Positions 46,846-56,872 of a stretch of 64,000 nt of DNA are shown here, piece by piece. The stretch spans positions 2,108,001 to 2,172,000 of the forward strand of contig NZ_JAUSZR010000001.1 in NCBI RefSeq assembly GCF_030817835.1, read 5' to 3'. The notes under the pieces were generated by a model. The model made no database searches and was not told the DNA's origin. It saw only the letters and a list, made by a program, of their open reading frames with translations. Source of the stretch: Pseudarthrobacter sp. W1I19. Its GTDB lineage: Bacteria > Actinomycetota > Actinomycetes > Actinomycetales > Micrococcaceae. Numbering within the stretch: the first letter of the stretch is position 1; the number at the start of each line of letters is the position of its first letter. A program made the translations under genes and the position numbers.

Positions 46846-48210
46846 TCAGCCCATAGAGTCCAGAAGAGCGTCCACCCGGTCATCGACACTGCGGAACGGA
46901 TCCTTGCACAGGATGGTCTGGTGGGCCCGGTCATTCAGTTTCAGGTGCACCCAGTCCACGGTGTAGTCCCGGCCCAGTTCCTGGGCCCGGCGGACGAAAT
47001 CACCACGAAGTTTCGCCCGCGTTGTTTGCGGGGGTGCGTCCACGGCATCCTTGATGACGGTATCGTCCACGATCCGCCGCACTGCCCCCCGGGACTGCAG
47101 CAGGTAATACAGACCCCGGCTGCGGGAAATGTCATGGTAGGTGAGGTCCAGCTGGGCTATGCGCGGGGCGTCCAGGCCCAGCCCGTGGCGTTCGCGGTAA
47201 TTGTCCATTAGCTTCTTCTTGATGGCCCAGTCGATCTCCGTGTCAATGCCGCGGGTGTCACCGCTTTCGATGGCCTTCAGGGTCCGCTCCCACAGGTCAA
47301 GGATCAAGGGAACATGCGGGTTGTGCGCGCCGTGCTCTTTGACGAACGCCGTCACTTTGGTCAGGTATTCCTGCTGGATCTCCAATGCCGTCAGTTGGCG
47401 CCCGTTGGCTAGCCGGACCAATGCCCGGCCGCTGAGGTCGTGGGAGATTTCACGGATGCTCCGGATGGGGTTTTCCATCCGCATGTCCCGCATGATCACC
47501 CCGGCCTCGATCATGCGCAGGACCAGATCCACCGTGCCCACTTTCATCAGAGCCGTGGCTTCGGACATGTTCGAGTCGCCGACAATAACGTGCAGCCGCC
47601 GGTAGAACTCGGCGTCCGCGTGCGGCTCGTCCCTGGTATTGATGATGGGCCGTGACCGTGTGGTGGCCGATGACACCCCTTCCCAGATATGGTCCGCGCG
47701 CTGGGAAAAGGCGAAGGTGGCCCCATGCGGGGTCTTGAGGATCTTCCCCGCCCCGGCAATAAGCTGCCGCGTAACCAGGAAGGGAATCAGGATCTCGGCG
47801 AGCCTGGAGAATTCCCCGCGGCGCGGAATCAGGTAGTTCTCGTGGCTGCCGTAGGAGTTCCCTGCCGAGTCCGTGTTGTTCTTGAAAAGGTAGACCGTGC
47901 CGTTGAAGCCCTCTGCCGCGAGCCGTGCCTGGGCCTCGTCCACCAGGTCATCGAGGATCAGTTCTCCAGCGCGGTCATGGGCGATCAACTGTGCGAGGTC
48001 GTCACACTCGGCTGTGGCATATTCGGGGTGGGACCCTACATCCAGGTAAAGCCGTGAGCCGTTTGTGAGGAAGACGTTGGATGACCGGCCCCAGCTGACC
48101 ACTTTGCGGAAGAGGTACCGGGCCACCTCCTCCGGGGCAAGAGGCCTCGAGTCGGGGCTGGAATACGAAATCCCGAATTCCGTTTCGATACCGAAGATTC
48201 TCTTGTCCAT
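46846..48210 (-). CDS. pafA: Pup-protein ligase PafA
   Basis: A 454-residue ligase of the carboxylate-amine/glutamine synthetase-like fold that couples the C-terminal Glu of Pup to substrate lysines using ATP. It starts [15 protein letters not shown] with the metal-binding glutamates. [32 protein letters not shown] and [13 protein letters not shown] are family signatures shared with Dop. It lacks the Dop-specific loop near residue 40, consistent with ligase rather than deamidase. It starts 8 nt after the prcA stop. Confidence 0.97.
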   Translation of the reverse strand: MDKRIFGIETEFGISYSSPDSRPLAPEEVARYLFRKVVSWGRSSNVFLTNGSRLYLDVGSHPEYATAECDDLAQLIAHDRAGELILDDLVDEAQARLAAEGFNGTVYLFKNNTDSAGNSYGSHENYLIPRRGEFSRLAEILIPFLVTRQLIAGAGKILKTPHGATFAFSQRADHIWEGVSSATTRSRPIINTRDEPHADAEFYRRLHVIVGDSNMSEATALMKVGTVDLVLRMIEAGVIMRDMRMENPIRSIREISHDLSGRALVRLANGRQLTALEIQQEYLTKVTAFVKEHGAHNPHVPLILDLWERTLKAIESGDTRGIDTEIDWAIKKKLMDNYRERHGLGLDAPRIAQLDLTYHDISRSRGLYYLLQSRGAVRRIVDDTVIKDAVDAPPQTTRAKLRGDFVRRAQELGRDYTVDWVHLKLNDRAHQTILCKDPFRSVDDRVDALLDSMG

Positions 48211-48218
48211 GGTTCCTC

Positions 48219-48929
48219 CTAGGCCAGCAGTGCAGTGATATCCGCGTCGTCAAGCCGGCGGAAAGCGCGCCGTGAACCGCGTGAACTCTCCGACTGCCTG
48301 TCCAGGACGGCAACTTCCACCGCCGTGGCCGGCAATGCCTTCGGCTGGGCATCAGACTCGGTGGCCGGGACGAGGGCCGCCATGGCCAGCCGGAGGGCAT
48401 CGGCAAAGCTGAGCGAACTGCGCCAGCCCTCATCGATGGCTGACGACACCTTGTCCGCCTGTCCGCCCATCACTACGAACTGGTGTTCGTCCGCGATGGA
48501 ACCATCGAAAGTCAGCCGGTAGAGATGGTCCTCAGCCTGCGTGGGACCTACCTCCGCTACTGCCAGTTCCACCTCGAAGGGCTTCTGTTCTGCGGTGAAC
48601 ACGGCGCCCAGGCTTTGTGCGTAAACACTGGCCAGCCCGCGGGCGGTGACGTCCTCGCGGTCATAGGAATAGCCGCGGACATCGGCATACCGCACGCCGG
48701 CCTGCCGGAGGCTTTCGAATTCGTTGTATTTTCCGACGGCGGCGAATGCGATTTTGTCGTAAATTTCGCCGATCTTGTGCAGGGATGGCGAGGGGTTCTC
48801 GGCTACCAGCGCGATGCCGTCCGCGCAGCTGATCACTGCGACAGAGCGGCCGCGGGCGATGCCCTTCCGTGCGAAATCCGCACGGTCCTTCATCAGCTGC
48901 TCAGGTGATACATAAAACTGTTGTGTCAT
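48219..48929 (-). CDS. prcA: 20S proteasome alpha subunit
   Basis: A 236-residue alpha subunit that forms the outer gating rings. The N-terminal [27 protein letters not shown] is the gate segment. The Ntn-hydrolase core follows without a catalytic Thr. The C-terminal stretch after residue 200 is variable. ATG 48929 overlaps the prcB end by 4 nt or so, with upstream in-frame codons rejected as shadow of prcB. The prcB-prcA order and coupling suit equimolar ring assembly. Confidence 0.96.
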   Translation of the reverse strand: MTQQFYVSPEQLMKDRADFARKGIARGRSVAVISCADGIALVAENPSPSLHKIGEIYDKIAFAAVGKYNEFESLRQAGVRYADVRGYSYDREDVTARGLASVYAQSLGAVFTAEQKPFEVELAVAEVGPTQAEDHLYRLTFDGSIADEHQFVVMGGQADKVSSAIDEGWRSSLSFADALRLAMAALVPATESDAQPKALPATAVEVAVLDRQSESSRGSRRAFRRLDDADITALLA

Positions 48930-48931
48930 TC

Positions 48932-49753
48932 TCAGGCCTCCCGCCCAGCGTTGGTGCGGGATTCGATGACGTTGGTAGCCGCGGCAGCGAGCTCGTTCTC
49001 TGCCACCCGCCGCGCACCCGTCCTGTCGACGGTGTAAACCACTGGCCACAGCTTCCGGACGGTGTCCGGGCCGCCGGTGGCGGAATCGTCGTCGGCCGCA
49101 TCGTAGAGGGCTTCGACGGCGACGGCGACGGCTTCGGCCTCGTTCAGGTTGGGCCGCCACAGCTTCTTCAGGGCGCCCCGGGCAAAGACCGAACCCGAGC
49201 CCACCGTATGGTGCTCGTGCTCTTCGTACCTGCCGCCCGTGACGTCGTAGGAGAAAAGCCTCCCGACTCCGGCACTGGTGTCGAAGCCGGCGAAGAGCGG
49301 CACTACGGCGAGCCCCTGCAGGGCCAGGGGCAGATTGCCGCGGATCATTGCTCCCAGCCGGTTGGCTTTGCCTTCAAGGCTGAGCAGCGTCCCCTCGATC
49401 TTCTCGTAGTGTTCGAGTTCCACCTGGAACAGGCGGGTGAGGTCTATGGCGATGCCGGCAGTGCCGGCGATCCCCAGGACGGAGTAACGGTCCGCGGGGA
49501 AGACTTTTTCAATGTGCCTGCTGGCAATCACGTTGCCCATGGTGGCCCGCCGGTCCCCCGCCATCAGCACACCGCCGGCATAGCTCAACGCGACGATGGT
49601 GGTGGCATGCGGCACCTGCAGCGGAGCGGCGCCGGGCGCAGCCGCCTGGAGTCCCCTGTTATAAGGCAGGAGCTCGGGCCGGTCCCGTTGCAGATGTTCG
49701 GTGAAGGACGAGGTGGCGTTGGCGGCTACCCGGTTGGCGGTTGATTCCTGCAC
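48932..49753 (-). CDS. prcB: 20S proteasome beta subunit (propeptide form)
   Basis: A 273-residue beta subunit with the catalytic threonine. Autocleavage before Thr51 ([13 protein letters not shown]) would remove a 50-residue propeptide and expose the nucleophile. Lys in GDRRAT-proximal strands and the Asp/Ser set of the active site are present. GTG start with AAGGAG 8 nt upstream. It follows pup by 80 nt and precedes prcA without a gap. Confidence 0.96.
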   Translation of the reverse strand: MQESTANRVAANATSSFTEHLQRDRPELLPYNRGLQAAAPGAAPLQVPHATTIVALSYAGGVLMAGDRRATMGNVIASRHIEKVFPADRYSVLGIAGTAGIAIDLTRLFQVELEHYEKIEGTLLSLEGKANRLGAMIRGNLPLALQGLAVVPLFAGFDTSAGVGRLFSYDVTGGRYEEHEHHTVGSGSVFARGALKKLWRPNLNEAEAVAVAVEALYDAADDDSATGGPDTVRKLWPVVYTVDRTGARRVAENELAAAATNVIESRTNAGREA

Positions 49754-49833
49754 TCATGCACTCCTTGAACGTAGTTCTTCAACGTCGGTACAGATTCCGG
49801 CCGGCCGCGGCTTCCGCCACCCTCCGGTCCGGG

Positions 49834-50037
49834 TTACTGGCCGCCTTTTTGGACGAAGGCGCGCACGAACTCCTCGGCGTTGGATTCCAGCACTCCATCG
49901 ATTTCGTCGAGAAGGTCATCGACGCCTTCGGTGGCTGCTGATGCCTGTGCTTCGGGCGGCGCCGGGGGTGCCTCGGGGATGTCCTCGTCGACCTGGGTGT
50001 CGCGCGATTGCGGCTGCTGCTGCTCCTGGCCTGCCAT
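49834..50037 (-). CDS. pup: Prokaryotic ubiquitin-like protein Pup
   Basis: A 67-residue, largely disordered tag. MAGQEQQQPQSRDTQVDEDIP leads to a helix-forming region (VDDLLDEIDGVLESNAEEFVRAF) that binds the ARC/Mpa coiled coils. It ends GGQ, so Dop must deamidate the C-terminal Gln to Glu before ligation. I chose ATG 50037, with GAGAGG upstream; longer frames are non-conserved. The gap of 84 nt after dop may hold its own ribosome loading site only. Confidence 0.96.
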   Translation of the reverse strand: MAGQEQQQPQSRDTQVDEDIPEAPPAPPEAQASAATEGVDDLLDEIDGVLESNAEEFVRAFVQKGGQ

Positions 50038-50121
50038 TGTTACCTCTCCCTTTCCTGTCGTCAGATCCGGCGGATCTTCCGATATGCCCATCCTGCCACG
50101 AAGCGGTCCGTCCGGCGCGGT

Positions 50122-51795
50122 TTATGCCGCAGGCGGAGCGGTGCTGTGTCCCAGCAGCTCTCCGAGGAACGGGCCCGCTTCCCGGTAGCGTTCGAACAAC
50201 GCTCCGGTCAAACCTTTGGTTCCTTTCAACGGTTCCCGGGTGGGCACGCGCTGGAGCCTGCCGTAGCCCGGGACGTCGAAGATGACGGAGTCCCAGCTGG
50301 CCCCCACCACGTCCTTGCCGAAGCTGCTTACGCACTTCCCCCGGAAGAACGCGCGGGTGTCCGACGGCGGCTCTGCCACCGCCGCTGCTATGGCCGCGTC
50401 GTCGACGATCCTGTCCATGCGGTTCCTGGCCAGGAGACGGTAGTAGAGGCCTTTCTCGGGCCTGATGTCCGCCCATTGGAGGTCGATCAGCCCCAGCCTG
50501 GCATCGTTCCACTGAAGTCCGTCGCGGTCGCGGTAACCCTCCAGGAGGGAGAGCTTGGCAACCCATTCCACGGAGCTGGCGGCAGCCGCCCGGTCGTTGT
50601 CCAGCTGGGTGAGCACCATGGCCCAGCGGTCCAATACGTCGTGTGTGTGCCCGTCACCGTCCAGGGCGTCGCCCACGCCGGTGTCCTGCGCCAGCTTGGC
50701 CGCTGCCTCGTGGTACATCCATTGCAGGTCCATGGCAGTAACCCGCCTGCCGTCCATGAGCCGGACGGTGGCGGTCAGGGAGGTATCGTGGCTGATGGCC
50801 TGTAGGGCGGAGACGGGTTCGTGGACCTCGATCTTCGGTGCAAGACCTGCCTCGATCAGGCTGAGGACCAGGGAAGTGGTCCCGAATTTAAGGTAGTTGG
50901 AGACCTGGCTGAGGTTGGCGTCGCCAATGATCACGTGCAGGCGCCGGTACTTGTCCGCGGTCGCGTGCGGCTCGTCCCTGGTGTTGATAATGGGACGCCG
51001 GATGGTGGTTTCCAGGCCCACTTCGGCTTCGAAGAAGTCGGCCCGCTGGCTGATTTGGTAACCCGGGGCGGATGCATCCTGGCCAATCCCTACCCGGCCG
51101 GATCCACAAAGGATCTGCCGGCTGACGAAAAAGGGCGTCAGGCCCCGGACGATGTCTCCAAAGGGTACCGACCGTGGCATGAGGTAGTTCTCGTGCGAGC
51201 CGTAGGACACGGACTTATTGTCCGTGTTGTTTTTGTACAGGTTCACCGGCGGCAGGTCGGGGTCTGCCGCCAGTCGCCTTACCGTGGCCAGGGCAACGAG
51301 GTCTCCCGCCGCGTCCCAGGTGACGGCGTCCCGCGGGTTGGTCACCTCGGGGCTTGAGTACTCGGGGTGTGCGTGGTCCACGTACAGCCTGGCCCCGTTG
51401 CCGAGGACCATGTTCATGAGGAGCGTGCCGGACTCGTCCTGCCCGTCGAGCTCCAGCTCCTCCCGGCCGTAGGCCAGTGCCACCGCTTCCGCATCCAGTA
51501 CCGGTGGCTGGTCAGTGAGTTGGCTGGGGTGCGCGGAGGCCCTGTCCACAGTCCAGCCGCGGGCGTCGTGCAGGGGCTCTTCGTCCGTATAGTCCCACCG
51601 CGTTTCCGCCCCGCCGGCGGCACGCTGGCGTGTTACCTGGGCATACGCCTGCACTACGCGGGCGCTCATCATGGTGGCGTTGGCAGACGGGGCGGACGGG
51701 GCATGGATGCCGTATTCGGTTTCTGCTCCCATGACACGCATGGCCCCGCCCACGGGGAGGGCGCCCCCGGCGGCGGGTTCCTGCGCTGCCGTCAT
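50122..51795 (-). CDS. dop: Pup deamidase/depupylase Dop
   Basis: A 557-residue PafA homologue that converts Pup-Gln to Pup-Glu and also removes Pup from substrates. [15 protein letters not shown] (near residues 22-36) starts the catalytic fold, followed by the longer Dop-specific insertion around 40-100. [18 protein letters not shown] and [14 protein letters not shown] match PafA-type motifs. ATG 51795 overlaps the arc stop as ATGA; a start at residue 19 or 22 is possible but less coupled. Confidence 0.96.
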   Translation of the reverse strand: MTAAQEPAAGGALPVGGAMRVMGAETEYGIHAPSAPSANATMMSARVVQAYAQVTRQRAAGGAETRWDYTDEEPLHDARGWTVDRASAHPSQLTDQPPVLDAEAVALAYGREELELDGQDESGTLLMNMVLGNGARLYVDHAHPEYSSPEVTNPRDAVTWDAAGDLVALATVRRLAADPDLPPVNLYKNNTDNKSVSYGSHENYLMPRSVPFGDIVRGLTPFFVSRQILCGSGRVGIGQDASAPGYQISQRADFFEAEVGLETTIRRPIINTRDEPHATADKYRRLHVIIGDANLSQVSNYLKFGTTSLVLSLIEAGLAPKIEVHEPVSALQAISHDTSLTATVRLMDGRRVTAMDLQWMYHEAAAKLAQDTGVGDALDGDGHTHDVLDRWAMVLTQLDNDRAAAASSVEWVAKLSLLEGYRDRDGLQWNDARLGLIDLQWADIRPEKGLYYRLLARNRMDRIVDDAAIAAAVAEPPSDTRAFFRGKCVSSFGKDVVGASWDSVIFDVPGYGRLQRVPTREPLKGTKGLTGALFERYREAGPFLGELLGHSTAPPAA

Positions 51796-53543
51796 AGATA
51801 CTGCCCTGTGGTTGGCATTGTTTCGATCGACTTTCCTGGCTCCTGGCCCGCCTTGCCCTGGACGATGGTGCGGATGTAAGTGATCCGCTCGCCCTTCTTG
51901 CCCGAGATACGTGCCCAGTCGTCCGGATTCGTGGTGTTGGGCATATCTTCGTGCTCGCGGAATTCGTCCACCACGGCACGGAGCAGGTGCTCGATCCGAA
52001 GCCCCTTCTGGTGGGTGGTGAGGAGGTCCTTGATAGCGTACTTCTTGGCCCGGTCCACCACGTTCTGGACCACGGCGCCGGAGTTGAAGTCCTTGAAGTA
52101 CAGCATTTCGGTATCACCGTTGGCGTACGTGACTTCCAGGAATTCATTGGACTTGTCCGTGGAGTACATGGCTTCCACGGTGCGCTGGACCATGGCGTCC
52201 ACTGTGGCCTGGACGTCGCCGTTGTGCTCGGCGAGGTCGGACTCGTGGAACGGCAGGTCCGTGGTGATGTACTTGTTAAAGATGTCAGCGGCCGCCTCGG
52301 CATCCGGACGGTGGATCTTGACCTTGACGTCCAGCCGGCCGGGCCGAAGGATGGCGGGGTCGATCATGTCCTCGCGGTTGGACGCACCAATGACGATGAC
52401 GTTGTCCAGCCGCTCAACGCCGTCGATCTCGCTCAGCAGCTGGGGCACGATGGTTGTTTCGACGTCGGAGGAAATCCCCGTGCCGCGCGTGCGGAACAGC
52501 GAATCCATCTCGTCGAAAAACACCACGACGGGGCTGCCGTCGGACGCCTTCTCCCGTGCGCGGGAAAAGATGAGGCGGATGTGCCGTTCGGTTTCGCCCA
52601 CGTACTTGTCCAGGAGTTCGGGGCCCTTGATGTTCAGGAAGTAGCTCTTGAGGTCCACGTTTCCCGAGCGCTCTGCCGCGCGGGCGGCCAGCGAATTGGC
52701 CACCGCCTTGGCAATGAGGGTCTTCCCGCAGCCGGGAGGGCCGTAGAGCAGGATGCCCTTGGGCGCCTTCAGCCCGTGTTCCCGGTAAAGGTCAGGGTGC
52801 AGGAACGGCAGTTCCACGGCGTCGCGGATCTGCTCGATCTGCGGCCCGAGCCCGCCGATATCCTCGTACGTGATGTCCGGGACCTCTTCGAGGACCAGGT
52901 TCTCCACCTCGGACCGGGGCACTTTCTCCAGCGCGTACCCGGTCCTGGAGTCGATCGAGAGGGCATCGCCCACGCGGAGCTTTTCGGCCAGGAGCGCTCC
53001 GGACAGCCGGACCACCCGCTCTTCGTCGGCCCGTCCCACCACGAGGACGCGGTCGGCGCCGAGCATTTCCTTCAGGGTGGCCAGTTCACCTGCGCGCTCA
53101 TAGCCAAGCCCGGCCACGACGAGCAGTGCTTCGTTGAGCAGGACTTCCTGGCCCACCGCCAGCTGGTTGATGTTCACCAGCGGGCTGATGCCCACCCGCA
53201 TCTTCCGGCCGGCATTAAAGATGTCCACCGATTCTTCAGTGGCAGCCTGCCCGCTGTTGCCCGGAGAGGGCTGGCGCCGCGGGTTCAGCTGGAGAATGGT
53301 GCCAAAGCTGTAGGGAGGTTGTCCTTCCTGGTCCAACGCGTTCTTCAGCCGGAGAATCTCGGCTTTCGCGGCTTCAAGCATGGTGACCAGCTTGGTATTG
53401 TTCTGCGTTGCCGCGGCCAACTGCCGGTCGATGTGCCTGAGCTTGTCCCGGAGGATGTTGACCTGGCGGTCGGCAACCGAGAGGTCGTTGGCGGCAGACT
53501 GCTCTGCCGGTGTACGTCCGGAGTCCTGGTTTGGCGTCTCCAT
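51792..53543 (-). CDS. arc: Proteasome-associated AAA+ ATPase (ARC/Mpa)
   Basis: A 583-residue unfoldase that recognises pupylated proteins and feeds them to the 20S core. An N-terminal coiled coil (about residues 22-72) docks Pup, then tandem OB domains (about 90-230) and one AAA+ domain. Walker A is GPPGCGKT, Walker [12 protein letters not shown] and the arginine finger region RPGRLD. The C-terminus ends GQYL, the motif that inserts into the alpha-ring pockets. ATG with GGAAGGGG 10 nt upstream. It heads the arc-dop-pup-prcB-prcA-pafA run. Confidence 0.97.
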   Translation of the reverse strand: METPNQDSGRTPAEQSAANDLSVADRQVNILRDKLRHIDRQLAAATQNNTKLVTMLEAAKAEILRLKNALDQEGQPPYSFGTILQLNPRRQPSPGNSGQAATEESVDIFNAGRKMRVGISPLVNINQLAVGQEVLLNEALLVVAGLGYERAGELATLKEMLGADRVLVVGRADEERVVRLSGALLAEKLRVGDALSIDSRTGYALEKVPRSEVENLVLEEVPDITYEDIGGLGPQIEQIRDAVELPFLHPDLYREHGLKAPKGILLYGPPGCGKTLIAKAVANSLAARAAERSGNVDLKSYFLNIKGPELLDKYVGETERHIRLIFSRAREKASDGSPVVVFFDEMDSLFRTRGTGISSDVETTIVPQLLSEIDGVERLDNVIVIGASNREDMIDPAILRPGRLDVKVKIHRPDAEAAADIFNKYITTDLPFHESDLAEHNGDVQATVDAMVQRTVEAMYSTDKSNEFLEVTYANGDTEMLYFKDFNSGAVVQNVVDRAKKYAIKDLLTTHQKGLRIEHLLRAVVDEFREHEDMPNTTNPDDWARISGKKGERITYIRTIVQGKAGQEPGKSIETMPTTGQYL

Positions 53544-53626
53544 GATGTATCAGCCCCTTCCTGCGCTTCTATTAAGACCTTAGCCCCAAGATGGCAGGTA
53601 GGGATGGAGACTCCCGAAATATGGAC

Positions 53627-53640
53627 TAGATCTTGATCTA
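53627..53640. other. Inverted repeat TAGATC-TT-GATCTA
   Basis: A perfect 6-bp inverted repeat with a 2-bp centre covers the trmI stop codon and lies about 85 bp upstream of arc. It could be an operator for the proteasome operon or chance. Confidence 0.3.
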
Positions 53641-54690
53641 AGGCGTGTCCACGACGTTCGTGCCCGCAATGGCGTCCCTGGCGGCGCGCCGGAGCTTCTT
53701 GTCTGAGACCAGCCGCTCCCCTACCGCTCCGGGTGTCCAGGCATTGACATCCTCTTCGTTGAAGTCCGTCTTCGAAGGGCGGCGCTTGACGGAGATGCCC
53801 GTGACGCCGTCGGCCAGCCGGCGTGTGACCAACAGGAATCCGGTGTGGGCCACCATCCGGTGATCCGGGCGGACGGCGAGTCCCTCGAGGTGCCAGCCGC
53901 GAACCATGGACTCCCAGGCATCGGGTTCGGTGAACCGGCCATCGGCGCGGATGGCCTCGGCTGTCCGGGACAGTTGGGTGACGGTGGCCACATAGTTGAT
54001 CCAGACGCCGCCCGGCGCGAGGACCGTTGCCACGGCGTCCAGGCATTCCCAGGGAGCGAGCATATCCAGGACCACACGGTCCACCGAGCCGGGCTCCTCT
54101 GTCCGGACAACTTCCTCCTGGAAGTCACCAAGGGTGATCTGCCACGCCGGGTGGGGGCCGCCGAAGATGGTCTCGACGTTTCCGCGGGCGATGTCCGCGA
54201 ATTCTTCACGCCGTTCGAAGGAGTGCAGGTACCCGTTGTCGCCAACGGCCCTGAGCAGTGAGATGGACAGGGCGCCGGAGCCCACTCCCGCCTCCACTAC
54301 CCTTGCGCCGGGAAAGATGTCCGCCATGGTGATGATCTGGCCGGCATCTTTGGGATAGACAACGGCAGCGCCGCGGGGCATGGAGAGGACGAAGTCCGAG
54401 AGCAGCGGGCGCAGCGTCTGGTACTGCTGGCCAACGTTGTTCACCACAACGGAGCCGTCCACCTTGCCGATGATGTCATCGTGGTTCAGGAATCCGCGGT
54501 GGGTGTGGAAGGCGCCGCCACGTTCAAGGGTGACGGTGTTCATCCGGCCGCGCTCGTCCGTCAGCTGGACGCGTTCTCCTTCACGGAAGGGGCCGCGGCG
54601 GCGGGCAGCTCCCACCGGCTGCGAGGCTCCGGGGCCAACACCGGGTTGGGCTGCCGCGGCGGCTTCGTTGACGGCAGTTTCGCTGCTCAT
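53638..54690 (-). CDS. trmI: tRNA (adenine-58-N1) methyltransferase TrmI
   Basis: A 350-residue class I methyltransferase that makes m1A58 in tRNA. The N-terminal beta domain contains REGERVQLTDERGR. SAM binding is via VVEAGVGSGALSISLL, with SFERREEFADIARGN after it. DRVVLDMLAPWE includes the catalytic Asp. ATG 54690 has GCGAGGAAA upstream, and in-frame codons further up are not conserved. It sits just before arc, as Rv2118c does near mpa in mycobacteria. Confidence 0.94.
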   Translation of the reverse strand: MSSETAVNEAAAAAQPGVGPGASQPVGAARRRGPFREGERVQLTDERGRMNTVTLERGGAFHTHRGFLNHDDIIGKVDGSVVVNNVGQQYQTLRPLLSDFVLSMPRGAAVVYPKDAGQIITMADIFPGARVVEAGVGSGALSISLLRAVGDNGYLHSFERREEFADIARGNVETIFGGPHPAWQITLGDFQEEVVRTEEPGSVDRVVLDMLAPWECLDAVATVLAPGGVWINYVATVTQLSRTAEAIRADGRFTEPDAWESMVRGWHLEGLAVRPDHRMVAHTGFLLVTRRLADGVTGISVKRRPSKTDFNEEDVNAWTPGAVGERLVSDKKLRRAARDAIAGTNVVDTP

Positions 54691-54786
54691 GATTTTCCTC
54701 GCTCCTGTAAAACTGTTGCGCCCCCGCGCGAACGTCGGTGAAGACGTCAGGCTGTGGCGGCGGCAATGCACTGCCGGCAGGTAACT

Positions 54787-55953
54787 CTACCGGTTCCTGC
54801 CCTGCGGGTGCCCATCCGGACGCGGACGCCTGCCGGTAATGGCGGCCAGTACCGCTTCCTGCGAGAGCAGCCCCGTCACCTTGCCGTTGTGGTCAACGAC
54901 GGCGTAGTCGCGGCCTTCGAGCTGGGACAGGAACTGCAGGAGTTCCTGCCCTTTCGACCATTCGGGCACGTAGGCTCCGGCGGCCAGGGCGTAGGACACC
55001 GCAGTAAGTGGCGTGGTTCCGGCAGCTGCGGGCGGAACGGATTGCAGCGCGGCTGGATCCACAACGCCCTCCGGGCGCCCGTCCCCGCCGCAGACCACTA
55101 CAGCGGTGGATGACGGCGCTCCCATCCGGAGCGCGTCCTGGACTGACGCCGTGGCTGGCAGTCCGACAGCCGGCGTCGACAATCCTGCCGCACTGACCAG
55201 GTGCAGCCGTCCCCGCAGGGTTCCCTGCTGAATGGCCGCCGAGGCACCCATCCACAGGAATCCGGCCACCAGGATGGTAATCATCAGGTTGCCGAAGTCG
55301 GGTGAATCGCCGGCCAGCAGAGGGCGGAGGATGAACCAGTAGCCGAGCAGGACCACGATCAGGCGGCCACCCCAGCCTGCCGCCACCGTGCCCTTGGCCT
55401 GGCTGCCGGTGGCCTTCCACACGACCGACTCCACCAGCCGGCCGCCGTCCAGGGGCAGCCCGGGAAGGACGTTGAAGACGCCAAGGACGAAGTTGGACCA
55501 CATAAAGATGTTCATAAGCATCTCAGCGACACTGCCCAGACTGTCGGAGTCATGCACCAGCCAGGCGCCGGCGGCCAGGACAAAGTTGGCGGCAGGGCCG
55601 GCCAGTGCCACCAGGACGGAACGTCCCGGAGTGGCTGTGAAGCTGTCGAACTGGGTGTGCCCGCCCCACAGATTGAGCACAATCTTTTGTGTGGGCCAGC
55701 CGTAGATTCTGGCCGTCAGGGCATGGGCGAGTTCGTGGACCAGGACCGAGATCAGCAGCAGCACGGCATAGGCGAACGCGACGACGTATGCGCTGGCGCC
55801 GAGCGCCGGGTTGCTCCGGTCAAGGACCGGCCCGAAAACAATCACCGTGAACGCGGCGATGATGAACCAGGAATAGGCCAGGACCACCGGAACGCCGGCA
55901 ATCCGTCCCAGAGGGATGCCCTCACGGCGGACCGGAGTAGCCGTCTCAGTCAT
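54787..55953 (-). CDS. Site-2 protease (M50) with CBS domains
   Basis: A 388-residue intramembrane metalloprotease of the Rip3-like class. The zinc motif HELAH (residues 73-77) lies in the third membrane segment and LPLDGGRLVE (about 168-177) supplies the Asp ligand. Six or so hydrophobic segments precede a C-terminal CBS pair (about 255-380), which may sense adenine nucleotides. Possible targets are anti-sigma factors, none of which is in the window. The ATG overlaps the HAD stop by 8 nt, indicating coupling. Confidence 0.9.
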   Translation of the reverse strand: MTETATPVRREGIPLGRIAGVPVVLAYSWFIIAAFTVIVFGPVLDRSNPALGASAYVVAFAYAVLLLISVLVHELAHALTARIYGWPTQKIVLNLWGGHTQFDSFTATPGRSVLVALAGPAANFVLAAGAWLVHDSDSLGSVAEMLMNIFMWSNFVLGVFNVLPGLPLDGGRLVESVVWKATGSQAKGTVAAGWGGRLIVVLLGYWFILRPLLAGDSPDFGNLMITILVAGFLWMGASAAIQQGTLRGRLHLVSAAGLSTPAVGLPATASVQDALRMGAPSSTAVVVCGGDGRPEGVVDPAALQSVPPAAAGTTPLTAVSYALAAGAYVPEWSKGQELLQFLSQLEGRDYAVVDHNGKVTGLLSQEAVLAAITGRRPRPDGHPQGRNR

Positions 55954-56722
55954 GGACAGCCCCCGGAGCCCCGGCCCCTTCCAGTGTTGCCGGTTCGTGC
56001 AGGGCAGGCTCGTACCCGGTGGATTCCTTTGGGAGGGAACGGGCCAGGAGCAGGTCCTCCAGATCGGCCAGGGACCGGCCGGCCAGGGAATCCCAAAGGA
56101 TGTAGCGTTCGTCTTCAGGCAGCGGGACGATATGGGGAATGGCAACGGTGGCCACGCCGGAGGCCACTGCTGCCGCTACGCCCGGCGTTGAATCTTCAAG
56201 TGCAACGCAGTGCCTCAGGGAAAGGTCCGGATCGGATTCCTGGAGCTGTTCCACTGCCTTCAGGTAGGCCTCGGGGTGCGGTTTGCCCTGCGCCACCGAA
56301 TCCCCGGTGACCACCACCTCGAAGTACGGGCGGGGAAGGCTGGCCACCACTTCACGGGCCAGGGGTCCCTCGGACATCGTGACAAGCGCGCACCTCACGC
56401 CCGCCTGGTGCAGGTCTTCCAACAGTTCCCGGGCACCCGGGCGCCAGGGCACCTGCTGCCGGACGCTCGCCACCACTTCGGCCGTCAGCGTGTCGATAAT
56501 CTGCCGTATGCCCAGATCAACGCCGGCCTGCTGGAGGAGGCCGGCCGAGAATGTCAGCGACTGGCCCACCAGCTGCATGGCCTGTTCATGGGACCAGGTT
56601 CCGCCGTGGGCTTCAACCAGTGCGTGCTCGGCTGCGATCCAATAGGGCTCGGTGTCCACTATGGTGCCGTCCATGTCCCATAGGACGGCTCTCAGGGGGG
56701 AAGGTGTGGCTGGCTGTCGCAT
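55946..56722 (-). CDS. HAD-superfamily hydrolase (beta-phosphoglucomutase-like)
   Basis: A 258-residue HAD phosphatase. Motif I is WDMDGTIVDTEP (about residues 15-26, nucleophile Asp16 and acid/base Asp18). The C1 cap domain follows, motif II is VTMSEG, and motif IV is ALEDSTPGV. Substrate unknown; the family removes phosphate from sugars and other small metabolites. ATG 56722 has TAGACT 6 nt upstream, so it probably opens a leaderless HAD-S2P-trmI transcript. Divergent from the PAC2 gene. Confidence 0.9.
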   Translation of the reverse strand: MRQPATPSPLRAVLWDMDGTIVDTEPYWIAAEHALVEAHGGTWSHEQAMQLVGQSLTFSAGLLQQAGVDLGIRQIIDTLTAEVVASVRQQVPWRPGARELLEDLHQAGVRCALVTMSEGPLAREVVASLPRPYFEVVVTGDSVAQGKPHPEAYLKAVEQLQESDPDLSLRHCVALEDSTPGVAAAVASGVATVAIPHIVPLPEDERYILWDSLAGRSLADLEDLLLARSLPKESTGYEPALHEPATLEGAGAPGAVHD

Positions 56723-56728
56723 CCATCC

Positions 56729-56734
56729 AGTCTA
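56729..56734 (-). promoter_or_regulatory. -10 element (TAGACT), predicted leaderless
   Basis: Minus-strand TAGACT ends 6 nt before ATG 56722. Confidence 0.55.
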
Positions 56735-56860
56735 CGGGGACAGCCTGAACGGGAGCTGGGGCTACGCCTTGGGCGAATACGGGACTCGTTGCTGCCGTTT
56801 ATGGCGCGAACAGTGCATTTTTCGGCGCTTCATTCAATGCAACACCCTGCTCCTTGGACG

Positions 56861-56866
56861 TAGGGT
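56861..56866 (+). promoter_or_regulatory. -10 element (TAGGGT), predicted leaderless
   Basis: TAGGGT ends 6 nt before ATG 56873. GAAGAA between them could be mistaken for a ribosome binding site but is too close to the start. Confidence 0.5.
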
Positions 56867-56872
56867 GAAGAA

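Noticed and set aside
48930..49160. Upstream extension of prcA
   Set aside because: The Arg-rich translation is the out-of-frame shadow of prcB; ATG 48929 gives the conserved gate sequence.
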